Below are positions 51,152 to 59,937 of a DNA stretch of 64,000 nt, one piece after another. The position numbers and the translations under genes were made by a program. The stretch covers positions 124,001 through 188,000 of the forward strand of contig NZ_CP122379.1 in NCBI RefSeq assembly GCF_029814825.1, written 5' to 3'. The notes below the pieces were generated by a model. It was not told the origin of the DNA. It searched no databases and saw only the letters and a list, made by a program, of their open reading frames with translations. Each line of letters opens with the position of its first letter. The stretch's first letter is position 1. Source of the stretch: Aequorivita marisscotiae (GTDB lineage: Bacteria; Bacteroidota; Bacteroidia; Flavobacteriales; Flavobacteriaceae).

Positions 51152-53626
51152 TTACTTCTTCCTAAAAACCCGCAAAATTCTGTGCAACAGCGAACTTGGC
51201 TTTACTTTATCGTGGTAGCCACTGCCGTAATTGCCATAGGTGCCATAGCCATAACCGTAGCCGTAGCCATAACCGTAGCCGTAGCCATAAACGCGGCCAG
51301 ATTTTTCAATATAATCGTTTAGTACAATACTTATATGTTTTACTTCTCCCGTTTTATACTTCTCATTTACGAAGGCAAACATATTTTTGTGGGTATAGTT
51401 AAAACGCGCCATATAAAGGGTGGCATCAACGTGTTTCATCAGTTCCAACGAATCGGAAACAATTCCCAAAGGAGGGGAATCCAATATGATATAGTCGTAG
51501 CGCTCCTTTAATTTATCAATAAGCTCATCGAGCTTTTCACTAATCAATAATTCGGAAGGGTTTGGCGGCACCGGACCAGAAGTAATTACATCTAAATGTT
51601 CAATTTCCGTTTTTTGAATTATCGTGTCTATGGCAGTTTCATTTATAAGAAAATTCACTACCCCTATTTCATTATTGATATTAAAATCGCCAAAGATCTT
51701 CGGCTTTCGAAGATCGAGCCCCACCAAAACGGTTTTCTTTTCGCTTAACGCAAAAACCGATGCGAGATTAATGGAGCAAAATGTTTTACCCTCCCCACTC
51801 ACCGAACTGGTTACCAAAACCGTTTTAGATCCTGTAATACCCTGCTTTTTATAAATAAATTGCAAACTGGAACGCAAGGCCCTAAACCCTTCGGCTATTG
51901 CGGATTTCGGTTTTTGGAGCACAACTAAGTTATTGTCAATAGGGCTTTTCCCAATTATGCCCAACAACGGAATGGGGGTGATTCGCTCCAAATCCTTCAC
52001 TTTACTTATTTTGGTATCAAAAAACACCCGCAAAAACACAAATAAAAACGGCAATAACCCGCCCAGCAGCGCAGCCATCATATAGTTTAACTGTGTATTC
52101 GGGCCTATTTGTCCGCCGCCGGTGTCTTTTGCAGAGTCTATTACCATCACGTCGCTTACGTTGGCGGCTTTTACCAATCCGGCTTCACTGCGTTTTTCCA
52201 AAAATAAATTGTAAGCCCCCTGACTTAAATTATAGCGTCTTTCAATATTTAAAAGCCCCTGTTGTTCCTTTGGAAGTTTTCTGATTTCGGCTTCGTATTT
52301 AGCAATATCGCGATTAATGGATGAGAGCTCCTGATTTTTTAAGCTTTTAGAGGAACGAATATTTTCTAACAATACAGATTTTACCGCATTAATCTGTCGG
52401 TCTATATCGTTAAAGATAGGCGCACCTTCCTTGTACGAATACTGAAGTTTGTTGCGCTGCTCGGCAAGCGCAATTATTTTGCCAACCCCGCTTACCACAC
52501 TTGCTTCCGAAATACCTGCAACCGATGGCGCCGGCACATCTCTGTAATCTGTGCGGTTGGTGAGATAATTTTCCAGGGTGTTGTAGTAATTCAATTCGCG
52601 ACTTGCAGCCTCTTTCCGAAGGTCCAATTCGTTTAGTTTGCTATTTATTTCGGTTCCTTCGCTTTCAAGATCAAAAATTGCATTTTTGTTCTTAAATTTA
52701 TTCAGCTCGTCTTCAACCGTAGAAAGTTCGGCCGATTTAATCGCTAGGCTACTGTCTATAAACTTGATTGTTTTGGTAGCGAAAAGGTTTTTGCGATCCA
52801 GCATATTTTCACTTAAAACCTGCACCGAAGTGTTTAAATAATCTACCAATTCGGCCTTATTATTGCCCGTGAGCCGCATGTTTAAAACAGAAGACCCTTT
52901 GCTCTCGGCATCAACCCGAATTCCGGCATAACGCTGTACTACGCCATCAAAGTTTTTAAAAACAATATAGTAAGGCGTTCCGGGCTGCGACACCACCTCG
53001 GGATTTGCAACAAAGGTGCCGCTAAAAAAAGGCAGGTTAATTTGCTCCCCAATTTTAAACGATTGTGAAAATTTGCCCGCGTCAATAAAAAGGGTGCTGA
53101 TTTCTTTGGTGGTATAGTTTTGTAAGCTAACGGTCTTTCCATTTTCAAAAGCAAAGCTTAAGTCGAAATTTACAGAATCCTTAAAAACAACTTTTATTTG
53201 CTCATTGAGCATTTGGGGTTTCGAAGCGTCAACTTCTACCATAAAAGGAGTTTGTTTGTAGGCGTTTACCTGCTGGTATTTTCCGTCGCGCAAATAGGTG
53301 GTATAGTACTGCAATCGCTCTACTACCTTTTCGTTATGCGATCGCGACTTTAACGAAATAACCGCTGTATTAACTTTATCGGTGGTTCCGCCCCAGTTAA
53401 AAGTAAGACTGGTAGTACTGGTGAAAAACGGATTTTGATCATCTTTTATGGAGATTGTATTCTCCATTATATAAATAGGCAGCTTGCGAACGTTTATGTA
53501 GTACGCTATTCCGAAAGCGATAAAATATGAAACCAAAAACAACGGCCAATGGTGCAAAAGCCGCAAGAGAAAACCTTTAAAATCAAAGGTAACCTGGTTT
53601 TCATTTTTTTCGAATTCTTCGTTCAT
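51152..53626 (-). CDS. wzc: Polysaccharide biosynthesis tyrosine autokinase (Wzc-like)
   Basis: The 824-residue protein has a membrane helix near 20-45, a long periplasmic Wzz-like coiled-coil domain, a second membrane helix near 500-520 and a C-terminal BY-kinase. The kinase has Walker A VTSSVSGEGKT near 605-615, Walker A' LVGLDLRKP near 636 and Walker B DYIILDSPP. The tail (about 775-800) is a run of Tyr-Gly repeats, the likely autophosphorylation cluster. It controls chain length and export with the Wza gene downstream. Confidence 0.92.
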   Translation of the reverse strand: MNEEFEKNENQVTFDFKGFLLRLLHHWPLFLVSYFIAFGIAYYINVRKLPIYIMENTISIKDDQNPFFTSTTSLTFNWGGTTDKVNTAVISLKSRSHNEKVVERLQYYTTYLRDGKYQQVNAYKQTPFMVEVDASKPQMLNEQIKVVFKDSVNFDLSFAFENGKTVSLQNYTTKEISTLFIDAGKFSQSFKIGEQINLPFFSGTFVANPEVVSQPGTPYYIVFKNFDGVVQRYAGIRVDAESKGSSVLNMRLTGNNKAELVDYLNTSVQVLSENMLDRKNLFATKTIKFIDSSLAIKSAELSTVEDELNKFKNKNAIFDLESEGTEINSKLNELDLRKEAASRELNYYNTLENYLTNRTDYRDVPAPSVAGISEASVVSGVGKIIALAEQRNKLQYSYKEGAPIFNDIDRQINAVKSVLLENIRSSKSLKNQELSSINRDIAKYEAEIRKLPKEQQGLLNIERRYNLSQGAYNLFLEKRSEAGLVKAANVSDVMVIDSAKDTGGGQIGPNTQLNYMMAALLGGLLPFLFVFLRVFFDTKISKVKDLERITPIPLLGIIGKSPIDNNLVVLQKPKSAIAEGFRALRSSLQFIYKKQGITGSKTVLVTSSVSGEGKTFCSINLASVFALSEKKTVLVGLDLRKPKIFGDFNINNEIGVVNFLINETAIDTIIQKTEIEHLDVITSGPVPPNPSELLISEKLDELIDKLKERYDYIILDSPPLGIVSDSLELMKHVDATLYMARFNYTHKNMFAFVNEKYKTGEVKHISIVLNDYIEKSGRVYGYGYGYGYGYGYGYGTYGNYGSGYHDKVKPSSLLHRILRVFRKK
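51225..51300 (-). repeat. In-frame Tyr-Gly codon repeat in the wzc tail
   Basis: Within the C-terminal coding part, six-base TAC-GGC/TAT-GGC units recur on the minus strand. The period (6 or 18 bases) is a multiple of three, so copy-number change would lengthen or shorten the Tyr tail without a frameshift. Confidence 0.8.
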
Positions 53627-53630
53627 ATTT

Positions 53631-54425
53631 TTATAATCGGGTAAACAACAAAATGGTTGTAACCAACGCTGTTGTAATTGAAATAATTGTGGTAAAAGAC
53701 TGCAACCCGGTTGTACCCGTACCCAGCGCCTTTTGTGGCAACGGATTTATTAAAATTAAATCGTTTGGTTTTATGTAATAGTACGGCGAATTCATAGCAT
53801 CTAACTTTGTGAGGTCTATGTGGTGCACCTTTTGCCCTGCGGGATATTGCCTAATAATAACTACATCGCTACGATCTCCGGTTAAGGTTATATCGCCACT
53901 ATTGGCAATAGCTTCCATAATGCTTACTTGGTCGCGATAAATAATATTGGAGCCCGGACTGTTAATTTCACCGTTGATAGTGTAACGGATTCCGGCGAGT
54001 TTTACGGTGACAAATACATTGGCTTCAGCTTTAAAATAATCGCGCAGCAAACGTTCTTCCAGCATTTCCCGAACTTCATCTACCGTGTAGCCCAAAACGT
54101 TTATCAGCCCCAAACTTGGAATGCGAATGTTGCCGTGATCGTCAACCTTAAATCCGTCGTAGTACAGACGTTCTTCGCCTGTAACATTTGGATTCTCGTC
54201 GTTAATGGGGTTAAAGATGCCCACGGTTTCCTGATCTAAGGCCTTAACGCGAATACTTAAAAGGTCGTTTATTTGAAGTCGGTAGGGCTCCTGCTTTTTG
54301 CGCAAAAGCGCCAACGTATCGGTGCCACTGGTATTTTCCTGCAAATAAGTAAGCTGTTTGGTGGTTACGCAAGAAGTGAAACTTGCTGCAACAATCAAAA
54401 ACAACAGTAGGGACGTAAATTTCAT
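53631..54425 (-). CDS. wza: Polysaccharide export lipoprotein (Wza-like)
   Basis: The 264-residue protein has a lipoprotein signal with lipobox ASFTSC (Cys19), a Poly_export domain (YRLQINDLLSIRV near 48-60) and SLBB-like repeats (RYTINGEINSPGSNIIY). A C-terminal membrane-type segment (TTIISITTALVTTILLF) may be the outer-membrane anchor helix. It forms the outer-membrane channel for exopolysaccharide. The gene is 4 nt upstream of wzc, so co-transcribed. Confidence 0.9.
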   Translation of the reverse strand: MKFTSLLLFLIVAASFTSCVTTKQLTYLQENTSGTDTLALLRKKQEPYRLQINDLLSIRVKALDQETVGIFNPINDENPNVTGEERLYYDGFKVDDHGNIRIPSLGLINVLGYTVDEVREMLEERLLRDYFKAEANVFVTVKLAGIRYTINGEINSPGSNIIYRDQVSIMEAIANSGDITLTGDRSDVVIIRQYPAGQKVHHIDLTKLDAMNSPYYYIKPNDLILINPLPQKALGTGTTGLQSFTTIISITTALVTTILLFTRL

Positions 54426-54445
54426 ATAGCAGGGTTGATAATGAA

Positions 54446-54453
54446 CAAATATA
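54446..54453 (-). promoter_or_regulatory. Putative -7 box TATATTTG for wza-wzc
   Basis: The minus-strand TATATTTG matches TAnnTTTG and lies 20 nt upstream of the wza ATG (54425). No -33 TTG at 17-19 nt is evident. Confidence 0.35.
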
Positions 54454-54546
54454 AAGTAACGTCTTTAATAATAAAATATATTTTCAGGAAAGCCGGTTTA
54501 ATTAAAATTATGGCGAAAATGCTTTTGTACAACCTATCTATTTCTC

Positions 54547-55308
54547 TTAACGAATAAATACCGGCTCATTGGCGTTTTCGGTATATTCCTCGCTATATCC
54601 GTAGCCATCATAATCGAACGCCTTTAAATCGTCTGCAGTTTTTATAGCGTTGTCTATGGCGAAACGCGCCATACTTCCTCTCGCCTTTTTGGCGAAAAAG
54701 GAAATTATTTTAAGCTCCCCATTTTTAAAATCCTTAAACACCGGAGCAATAACCGGCACTTTTAGTTTTTTTGAATCAATTGCCTTAAAGTATTCTACGC
54801 TGGCGAGGTTTAAGAAAAGCTCATCAGCTTCCAATTCGTTATTTAAAGTTTCGGTAAGGGATTTTTTCCAAAAGGCGTATAAATCCTTTTTGCGGTTTAC
54901 GGAGAGTTTGGTGCCCATTTCCAATCGGTAGGGCTGTATTAAATCTAAAGGTCGCAACAAACCGTACATGCCCGAAAGTATGCGAAGGGAATCCTGCAAA
55001 AGATCTATTTTTTGGGAAGGAATAGTATATGCATCTAAACCGGTATATACGTCGCCAGCAAAGGCGTAAATCGCAGGGCGGGCGTTTTCTTTGCTAAATG
55101 GAGTATTAAATTCCTTGTACCGCTGGTAATTGAGTTCGGCCAATTTATCACTGATATCCATCAACTTTGCAACTGCCTTTTTGCTTTTGCGTTCCAGTTT
55201 GTTATTGATTAATTCGGCTTCCTCCAAAAATTTGGGTTGGGTAGCGCGAGTGGTGGGAAGTTTTGATTCAAAATCCAAGGTTTTGGCTGGGGAAACTACT
55301 ATTTTCAT
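54547..55308 (-). CDS. yaaA: Peroxide stress protein YaaA family (DUF328)
   Basis: The 253-residue protein begins [16 protein letters not shown], the diagnostic YaaA start. It has [37 protein letters not shown] and a C-terminal [18 protein letters not shown]. It protects against peroxide by limiting free iron, and may bind DNA. It is monocistronic on the minus strand. Confidence 0.92.
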   Translation of the reverse strand: MKIVVSPAKTLDFESKLPTTRATQPKFLEEAELINNKLERKSKKAVAKLMDISDKLAELNYQRYKEFNTPFSKENARPAIYAFAGDVYTGLDAYTIPSQKIDLLQDSLRILSGMYGLLRPLDLIQPYRLEMGTKLSVNRKKDLYAFWKKSLTETLNNELEADELFLNLASVEYFKAIDSKKLKVPVIAPVFKDFKNGELKIISFFAKKARGSMARFAIDNAIKTADDLKAFDYDGYGYSEEYTENANEPVFIR

Positions 55309-55430
55309 TACAATTATTTTGTTTCAAAAATAGCGAAAACTATTGGGATTTGTGATTCGTGGATTCGGGATTCGTGGATTCGGGATTTGTTAATTGGTTG
55401 ATTCGTTAATTCGTGGATTCGGAAACATTT
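55309..55430. repeat. Gene-free stretch with GATTCGTGGATTCGG direct repeats
   Basis: About 55346-55422 holds tandem-like GATTCGTGGATTCGGG units with decayed copies (GATTCGTTAATTCGTGG). The units resemble the TTCGTGG repeat family seen elsewhere. No coding sequence or promoter for yaaA was recognised. Confidence 0.55.
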
Positions 55431-55635
55431 TTGTCCGATAAAAGTAATGACTAACTCTGGAAAACCCCATATTATATGTAGTCCCTACGGGACTAGGCAT
55501 TGAGGAGGGTATTATTTTTTACCCATATTTAATGCCTAACGGCATACGGCTCCAGCTGGGCAAAATATTGGTAATCAAGAGATCGCGCCTAAACAAATGT
55601 CCCGTAGGGGAAAAACATGATTTTTAATCGGACAA
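55431..55635. mobile_element. 205-bp element with terminal inverted repeats, copy 1
   Basis: TTGTCCGAT (55431-55439) and ATCGGACAA (55627-55635) are perfect inverted ends, extended by an A/T run. Inside lie palindromes GTCCCTACGGGAC (about 55480) and ATGCC-TAAC-GGCAT, and a further GTCCCGTAGGG. A nearly identical second copy is at 57906-58109. No open reading frame of note, so MITE-like. Confidence 0.75.
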
Positions 55636-55673
55636 TACTGATTTGTGATTTGGAATTTGTGATTTGGAATTTT
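55636..55673. repeat. Short direct repeat GATTTGGAATTTGT
   Basis: Two head-to-tail copies of TTTGTGATTTGGAA occur just before the stop codon of the minus-strand lipoprotein gene. Confidence 0.5.
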
Positions 55674-56213
55674 TCACTCCATCCTTCTCCCCACAGTAGT
55701 AAAACTCAATCCCTGCGAACTGCGCAACGACGTCATAATTGCTTCAAAATACGGTTCGGGGGTCGTGGCTTTGGTTGTCCATTTAAAAATAAAATTGGCA
55801 CCGCTGCCGCCGTGGTTATCCCTTTCGTCTATTACAATTTCCACGGTTTCCAATGGATTTAAATAAATAGGCTGTTTAAAATAATTTCGAATTAATTCCC
55901 CTTTAGTGTTGTAATAATCAGCTTTTGAAATATAAATCGTATCGGTGTCGCTCACATTCCGAAGGCTAACCATAGCAGTTAAACTCTGCGATTGCTTCAT
56001 CGAAATACTGTAAATATGTGAGTAAATGCTCAAATAGGTTTTTCCCGCCGTCAGCGAATCTTGTGTAGAAAGAAAGTCTTCGGAAGTCACATAGTGATCT
56101 TCCCAATGATTATAATTGTAGGTACTAATTTCTTTAGATTCTTCGCACCCTAAACCTATTCCCAAAAGGAAAACAAAAGCCGCAGCTCCAAATATTTTAA
56201 ACAGTCTTTTCAC
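55674..56213 (-). CDS. Hypothetical lipoprotein
   Basis: The 179-residue protein has a lipoprotein signal with Cys23 after LLGIGLG (lipobox GLGC). The mature part is beta-rich, with no motif I can assign. It lies downstream of, but 131 nt from, the potassium/proton antiporter gene on the same strand. It is bracketed, with the antiporter, by two copies of the 205-bp element. No function is proposed. Confidence 0.75.
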   Translation of the reverse strand: MKRLFKIFGAAAFVFLLGIGLGCEESKEISTYNYNHWEDHYVTSEDFLSTQDSLTAGKTYLSIYSHIYSISMKQSQSLTAMVSLRNVSDTDTIYISKADYYNTKGELIRNYFKQPIYLNPLETVEIVIDERDNHGGSGANFIFKWTTKATTPEPYFEAIMTSLRSSQGLSFTTVGRRME

Positions 56214-56344
56214 AATGTATTACGGTATCTTAATTACACATTAAAACTACGGTTTTTTATTGATTTTGTACTTTATAACCCAAAAGTTCGCTTGTTTGCC
56301 AATCTTTTGTTTGCACTTGGAGGGCAAGCGCTATTGCTTTTTTG

Positions 56345-57820
56345 TTAAGCCGCAGAAAACTGTTGAATGTTTAAAGCCTTAAAAACTTTTTTGATTCCCT
56401 TTTTGTTTTCTGAAAGTACAATTAGCACATCGTCGGCATTTATCACGGTGCTGCCATTGGGGGTGATGTATTTTTCATTCCTTTTTATCATTGCGATAAT
56501 GGCGGTTTTGGGGAATTCAATATCTACAATTTGTTTGCCCACAACTTTATTTCCGTTTGAAATACCTATCTCCCGCATCTCGGTTTTGGGGTGTTCTTCT
56601 AAAAATCGTTCGGAGGGGGTTCTAATTTTTTCTTCACTCGGAATACTCACGTTTAACCATTTTGCCACTACCGAAAGGGTTGTGCCCTGAATTAAAATAG
56701 AGGTAAGCGAAATAAAAAAAACAATATTAAACATCATATTCGCCTTGTCTATTCCCGCCAAGAGTGGGTAGGTTGCAAATACAATGGGCACGGCGCCACG
56801 CAAACCAACCCACGATATATAAAACCGTCTGCGCAACTTCATCTTAAAGGGAATTAAACTAATAAATACAGCCGCCGGTCGCGCCACAAATATTAAAAAC
56901 AACGAAATAATTAGCCCTATGCCAATCACCGGTACAATCTGCGACGGAAACACCAAAAGTCCCAAGGTTAGAAAAAGTACAATCTGCATAAGCCACGCTA
57001 AACCATCGTACATTCTAAGGATGGTTTTTTTGTGAATTAAATATTGATTTCCTAAAAATACGGCACAGATATAAATGGCCAAAAAGCCGTTTCCACCCAC
57101 AAAATCGGTTACGGAAAATGTTATAAACATCAAGGCAATTACCAAGACGGGATATAGGCCTTCAAAATCTAGTTTTATTCGGTTAATTACAATTTTGCTA
57201 ATTTTCCCAAATCCAAATCCAGCTACGGTTCCGATTATCATTTGCTGAAAAAATAACGGAATCATCGCTGCCAGTCCCTTGTCCTGATTTACCACCAATC
57301 CCAAAAAAGCGATGGTTAGCACATAAGCCATCGGGTCGTTACTCCCGCTTTCCATCTCCAGCGTAGGCCGTAAATTAGCACGGAGCGCCAAATTTTTGGA
57401 GCGCAGAATTGAAAACACGGCAGCCGCATCTGTAGAAGAAACGATACTTCCCAACAGCAAACTTTCGTAAATGGTAAAATCGGTTACATAATAAACAAAG
57501 GTTCCCAAGCCAATGGCGGTTAAAAATACCCCCAAGGTAGAGAGCGCAAACCCTTCCTTCATAATGGGTTTTACTGCTTTCCAGTCTGTATCCAACCCCC
57601 CGGAAAAGAGAATAAAGTTTAATGAAATTATACCAATTAATTGGGCTATTTGCGGATCGTTAAAACTTATACCTATACCATCTTCGCCCGCCAGCATACC
57701 AATGCCTAAGAAAAGCACCAAGGTTGGCACGCCAAATTTATAGGATGTTTTTCCCGCTATAATACTTATAAAAAGTAAGATAGAGCCAACTAATAAAATG
57801 TTTTCTATGGTTAGATTCAA
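56345..57820 (-). CDS. Potassium/proton antiporter, NhaP2/CvrA type
   Basis: The 491-residue protein has about 12 membrane spans of the CPA1 family, including LFSGGLDTDWKAVK and SSTDAAAVFSILRSKNLAL, SGSNDPMAYVLT and WVGLRGAVPIVFAT. A C-terminal TrkA-C/RCK-like domain (about 400-490: EIGISNGNKVVGKQIVDIEF, then DDVLIVLSENKKG) is present. It exchanges K+ (or Na+) for H+ at the inner membrane. The length and C-terminal domain fit the NhaP2-like subgroup. Confidence 0.88.
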   Translation of the reverse strand: MNLTIENILLVGSILLFISIIAGKTSYKFGVPTLVLFLGIGMLAGEDGIGISFNDPQIAQLIGIISLNFILFSGGLDTDWKAVKPIMKEGFALSTLGVFLTAIGLGTFVYYVTDFTIYESLLLGSIVSSTDAAAVFSILRSKNLALRANLRPTLEMESGSNDPMAYVLTIAFLGLVVNQDKGLAAMIPLFFQQMIIGTVAGFGFGKISKIVINRIKLDFEGLYPVLVIALMFITFSVTDFVGGNGFLAIYICAVFLGNQYLIHKKTILRMYDGLAWLMQIVLFLTLGLLVFPSQIVPVIGIGLIISLFLIFVARPAAVFISLIPFKMKLRRRFYISWVGLRGAVPIVFATYPLLAGIDKANMMFNIVFFISLTSILIQGTTLSVVAKWLNVSIPSEEKIRTPSERFLEEHPKTEMREIGISNGNKVVGKQIVDIEFPKTAIIAMIKRNEKYITPNGSTVINADDVLIVLSENKKGIKKVFKALNIQQFSAA

Positions 57821-57905
57821 TAGGATTCGGTTTTAATTCGCATTCTGCAAAATACAAATTTATCCCTTTAATAATAGTTCAATTTTATTTTAATAAGAAT
57901 CATTG

Positions 57906-58109
57906 TTGTCCGATAAAAGTAATGACTAACTCTGGAAAACCCATATTATATGTAGTCCCTACGGGACTAGGAATTGACGGGGCTCTATTTTTTTACCCAT
58001 ATTTAATGCCTAACGGCATACTGCTCCAGCTGGGCAAAATATTGGTAATCAAGAGATCGCACCTAAACAAATGTCCCGTAGGGGAAAAACATGATTTTTA
58101 ATCGGACAA
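57906..58109. mobile_element. 205-bp element with terminal inverted repeats, copy 2
   Basis: TTGTCCGAT (57906-57914) and ATCGGACAA (58101-58109) flank almost the same interior as copy 1 (55431-55635), in the same orientation. Identity continues six bases past the right end (TACTGA). Upstream, 57821-57905 is AT-rich with nothing recognised. Confidence 0.75.
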
Positions 58110-58167
58110 TACTGAATAAGAATATAAAACATCGCGATATATTTTCGGTAGCGTACACAAATAATCC

Positions 58168-58175
58168 TAATTTTG
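58168..58175 (+). promoter_or_regulatory. Putative -7 box TAATTTTG for the HipA-like gene
   Basis: TAATTTTG fits TAnnTTTG but ends only 5 nt before ATG 58181, implying an almost leaderless transcript. No -33 TTG is evident. It is not part of the 205-bp element. Confidence 0.3.
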
Positions 58176-58180
58176 TACTA

Positions 58181-58978
58181 ATGACAGCAAACAAAATAGA
58201 ACTGCGCTCCGTAAACGTAACGCGCTATATAACGCCACTTCGCGAAGGAGGCTCCCTGCCTGCCTTGGCCGAAGCCGACGACGATTTTAAATACGTTTTA
58301 AAATTTAAAGGCGCTGGCCACGGAGTAAAAGCGTTAATTGCCGAATTATTGGGCGGCGAAATTGCGCGGACCTTAGGCCTAAAAGTTCCCGAGTTGGTTT
58401 TTGCCAGGCTGGACGAAGCCTTTGGCCGCAGTGAAGGCGATGAAGAAATTCAAGATTTATTAAAAGGTAGCCAAGGCCTAAACCTCGCCCTGCATTTTCT
58501 CTCTGGCGCGCTTACTTTTGATCCTGTTGTAACCCAAGTAGATCCTACCCTGGCCTCAAAAATTGTGTGGTTAGACGCCTATACCACTAATATAGATCGC
58601 ACCGTAAAAAACACAAATATGCTTATTTGGCATAAAGAATTATGGTTGATAGACCACGGCGCAACGTTTTACTTTCACCACGCTTGGGATAACTGGGAGA
58701 AAGCTGCAATGAGCCCGTTTCCTTATGTTAAGGATCACGTGCTGTTGCCGCAAGCAGCTTTAGTTGAAGAAATAAACGACGAAATGATCGCCCTGCTCCC
58801 CGATGAAAAATTGCGCGAAATAACCAACCTCATCCCTGCCGAATGGCTTTCTTGGGAAGGCACCAACACAAATGCCGACGCAATTAGGGAAGTGTATTTT
58901 CAGTTTTTGGTACAACGCAGAAATAATGCAAACAACTTTGTAAAACAGATTCAACATGCCCGGGAAACACTTGTATGA
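58181..58978 (+). CDS. HipA-like kinase family protein (HipA_2 type)
   Basis: ATG 58181 gives 265 residues; the longer frame from 58091 starts inside the 205-bp repeat and is not credible. Kinase motifs are YVLKFKGAGHGVKALIAELL near 44-63, the catalytic loop NIDRTVKNTNML near 136-147 (D and N conserved) and IDHG near 157-160 (metal binding). Unlike HipA toxins it lacks the HipA N1 domain and a HipB partner. A DUF3037 gene overlaps its last 23 nt. Role unknown. Confidence 0.8.
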   Translation: MTANKIELRSVNVTRYITPLREGGSLPALAEADDDFKYVLKFKGAGHGVKALIAELLGGEIARTLGLKVPELVFARLDEAFGRSEGDEEIQDLLKGSQGLNLALHFLSGALTFDPVVTQVDPTLASKIVWLDAYTTNIDRTVKNTNMLIWHKELWLIDHGATFYFHHAWDNWEKAAMSPFPYVKDHVLLPQAALVEEINDEMIALLPDEKLREITNLIPAEWLSWEGTNTNADAIREVYFQFLVQRRNNANNFVKQIQHARETLV

Positions 58979-59339
58979 ATATGCGGTAATTCGTTTGGTG
59001 CCACGCGTTGAGCGCGAGGAATTTCTAAATGTGGGGATTGTTCTCTTCTGTAAGGGCGCCAAATATTTAAACTGTAAATATCAAATTAACGCCGAAAAAC
59101 TAAAGCTTTTTCCCTGCGAACTGGAAGTGGAAGATTTTGAAAAAAACCTCCTTGCCTTTCAAAAAATCTGTTTGGGATTTAAAGAAGGAGGGCCGGTGGC
59201 ACAATGGGAAACGCCAGATAGGTTCCGATGGTTAACAGCCCAACGCAGTGCTTCTATTCAAACTTCGCGACCGCACAGCGGCTTTAGCGATGATTTGGAC
59301 GCTACTTTGGAAAGACTCTTTGAAGAATTGGTGCTTTAA
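58956..59339 (+). CDS. DUF3037 domain-containing protein
   Basis: The 127-residue protein begins LYEYAVIRLVPRVEREEFLN and has VGIVLFCKGAKYL and LAFQKICLG, the DUF3037 pattern. The start (58956) overlaps the kinase gene by 23 nt, so the two are co-translated. The family has no known function; the linkage to HipA-like kinases suggests a partner, substrate or regulator. Confidence 0.8.
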   Translation: MPGKHLYEYAVIRLVPRVEREEFLNVGIVLFCKGAKYLNCKYQINAEKLKLFPCELEVEDFEKNLLAFQKICLGFKEGGPVAQWETPDRFRWLTAQRSASIQTSRPHSGFSDDLDATLERLFEELVL

Positions 59340-59422
59340 AAAACCACAAATACTTTTGTTTACAACGAATACGCGAATATTTCCGGCTTATTCCAATGAG
59401 TGAACCCGTTAAAAACAAAAAG

Positions 59423-59800
59423 CTACAAAACTTTAGAAGCCAAATATTTCTGCACTTCGTAAATATCAATGCTTTTGTTGAATTTTTTACTCACCGTTGG
59501 CGTGTCTTCACTGCTAATCCAAATTTTTAGTTCGGCATCCAAATCAAAAGTGCCAGCAGTTTCCAGTGAAAAGCGCGAAATATGTTTGTAGGGCAAGCAT
59601 TTATATTCGGCCTTGCTGCCCGTTATTCCCTGAACGTCTATTAAAATTAAGCGTTTATTGGTAAACATAAACACATCGCGAAAAAGCTTAAAACCCAATT
59701 CTACTACTTCCCCTTCAATTAAAAGACGGCGGTATTTTTCGTTTAATTTTTCTGAGGATACTTCGCTGGCATTTCCTAATATATTGTTGAATAAACTCAT
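59423..59800 (-). CDS. PH domain-containing protein (bacterial PH, bPH_1 type)
   Basis: The 125-residue single-domain protein includes LLIEGEVVELGFKLFRDVFM, FTNKRLILIDVQGITG and KYLASKVL at the end, the pattern of the bPH_1 (formerly DUF1696) family. The role is unknown. It is convergent with the DUF3037 gene. Confidence 0.82.
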   Translation of the reverse strand: MSLFNNILGNASEVSSEKLNEKYRRLLIEGEVVELGFKLFRDVFMFTNKRLILIDVQGITGSKAEYKCLPYKHISRFSLETAGTFDLDAELKIWISSEDTPTVSKKFNKSIDIYEVQKYLASKVL

Positions 59801-59937
59801 AATTTTTTCGAATTACTTATAATTAAAAACTCAAGTTTTAGCCGCACAGGCTAAACATTAGTTCAAAAATATGCGCAAAGTTTTTAATATTCCAAAAATT
59901 CCCAAATCTTTCCCATGTTAATTTCTATTTTTAGGCG

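Noticed and set aside
58091..58180. Longer N-terminus of the HipA-like kinase starting at 58091
   Set aside because: That ATG lies inside the 205-bp repeat; the same sequence occurs in copy 1 without a gene. ATG 58181 starts just before the conserved region.
59341..59390. Another GxxExxY-type repeat (ACCACAAATACT and CGAATACGCGAAT)
   Set aside because: Only loosely similar to the two repeat families and not paired with a clear partner; too weak to list.
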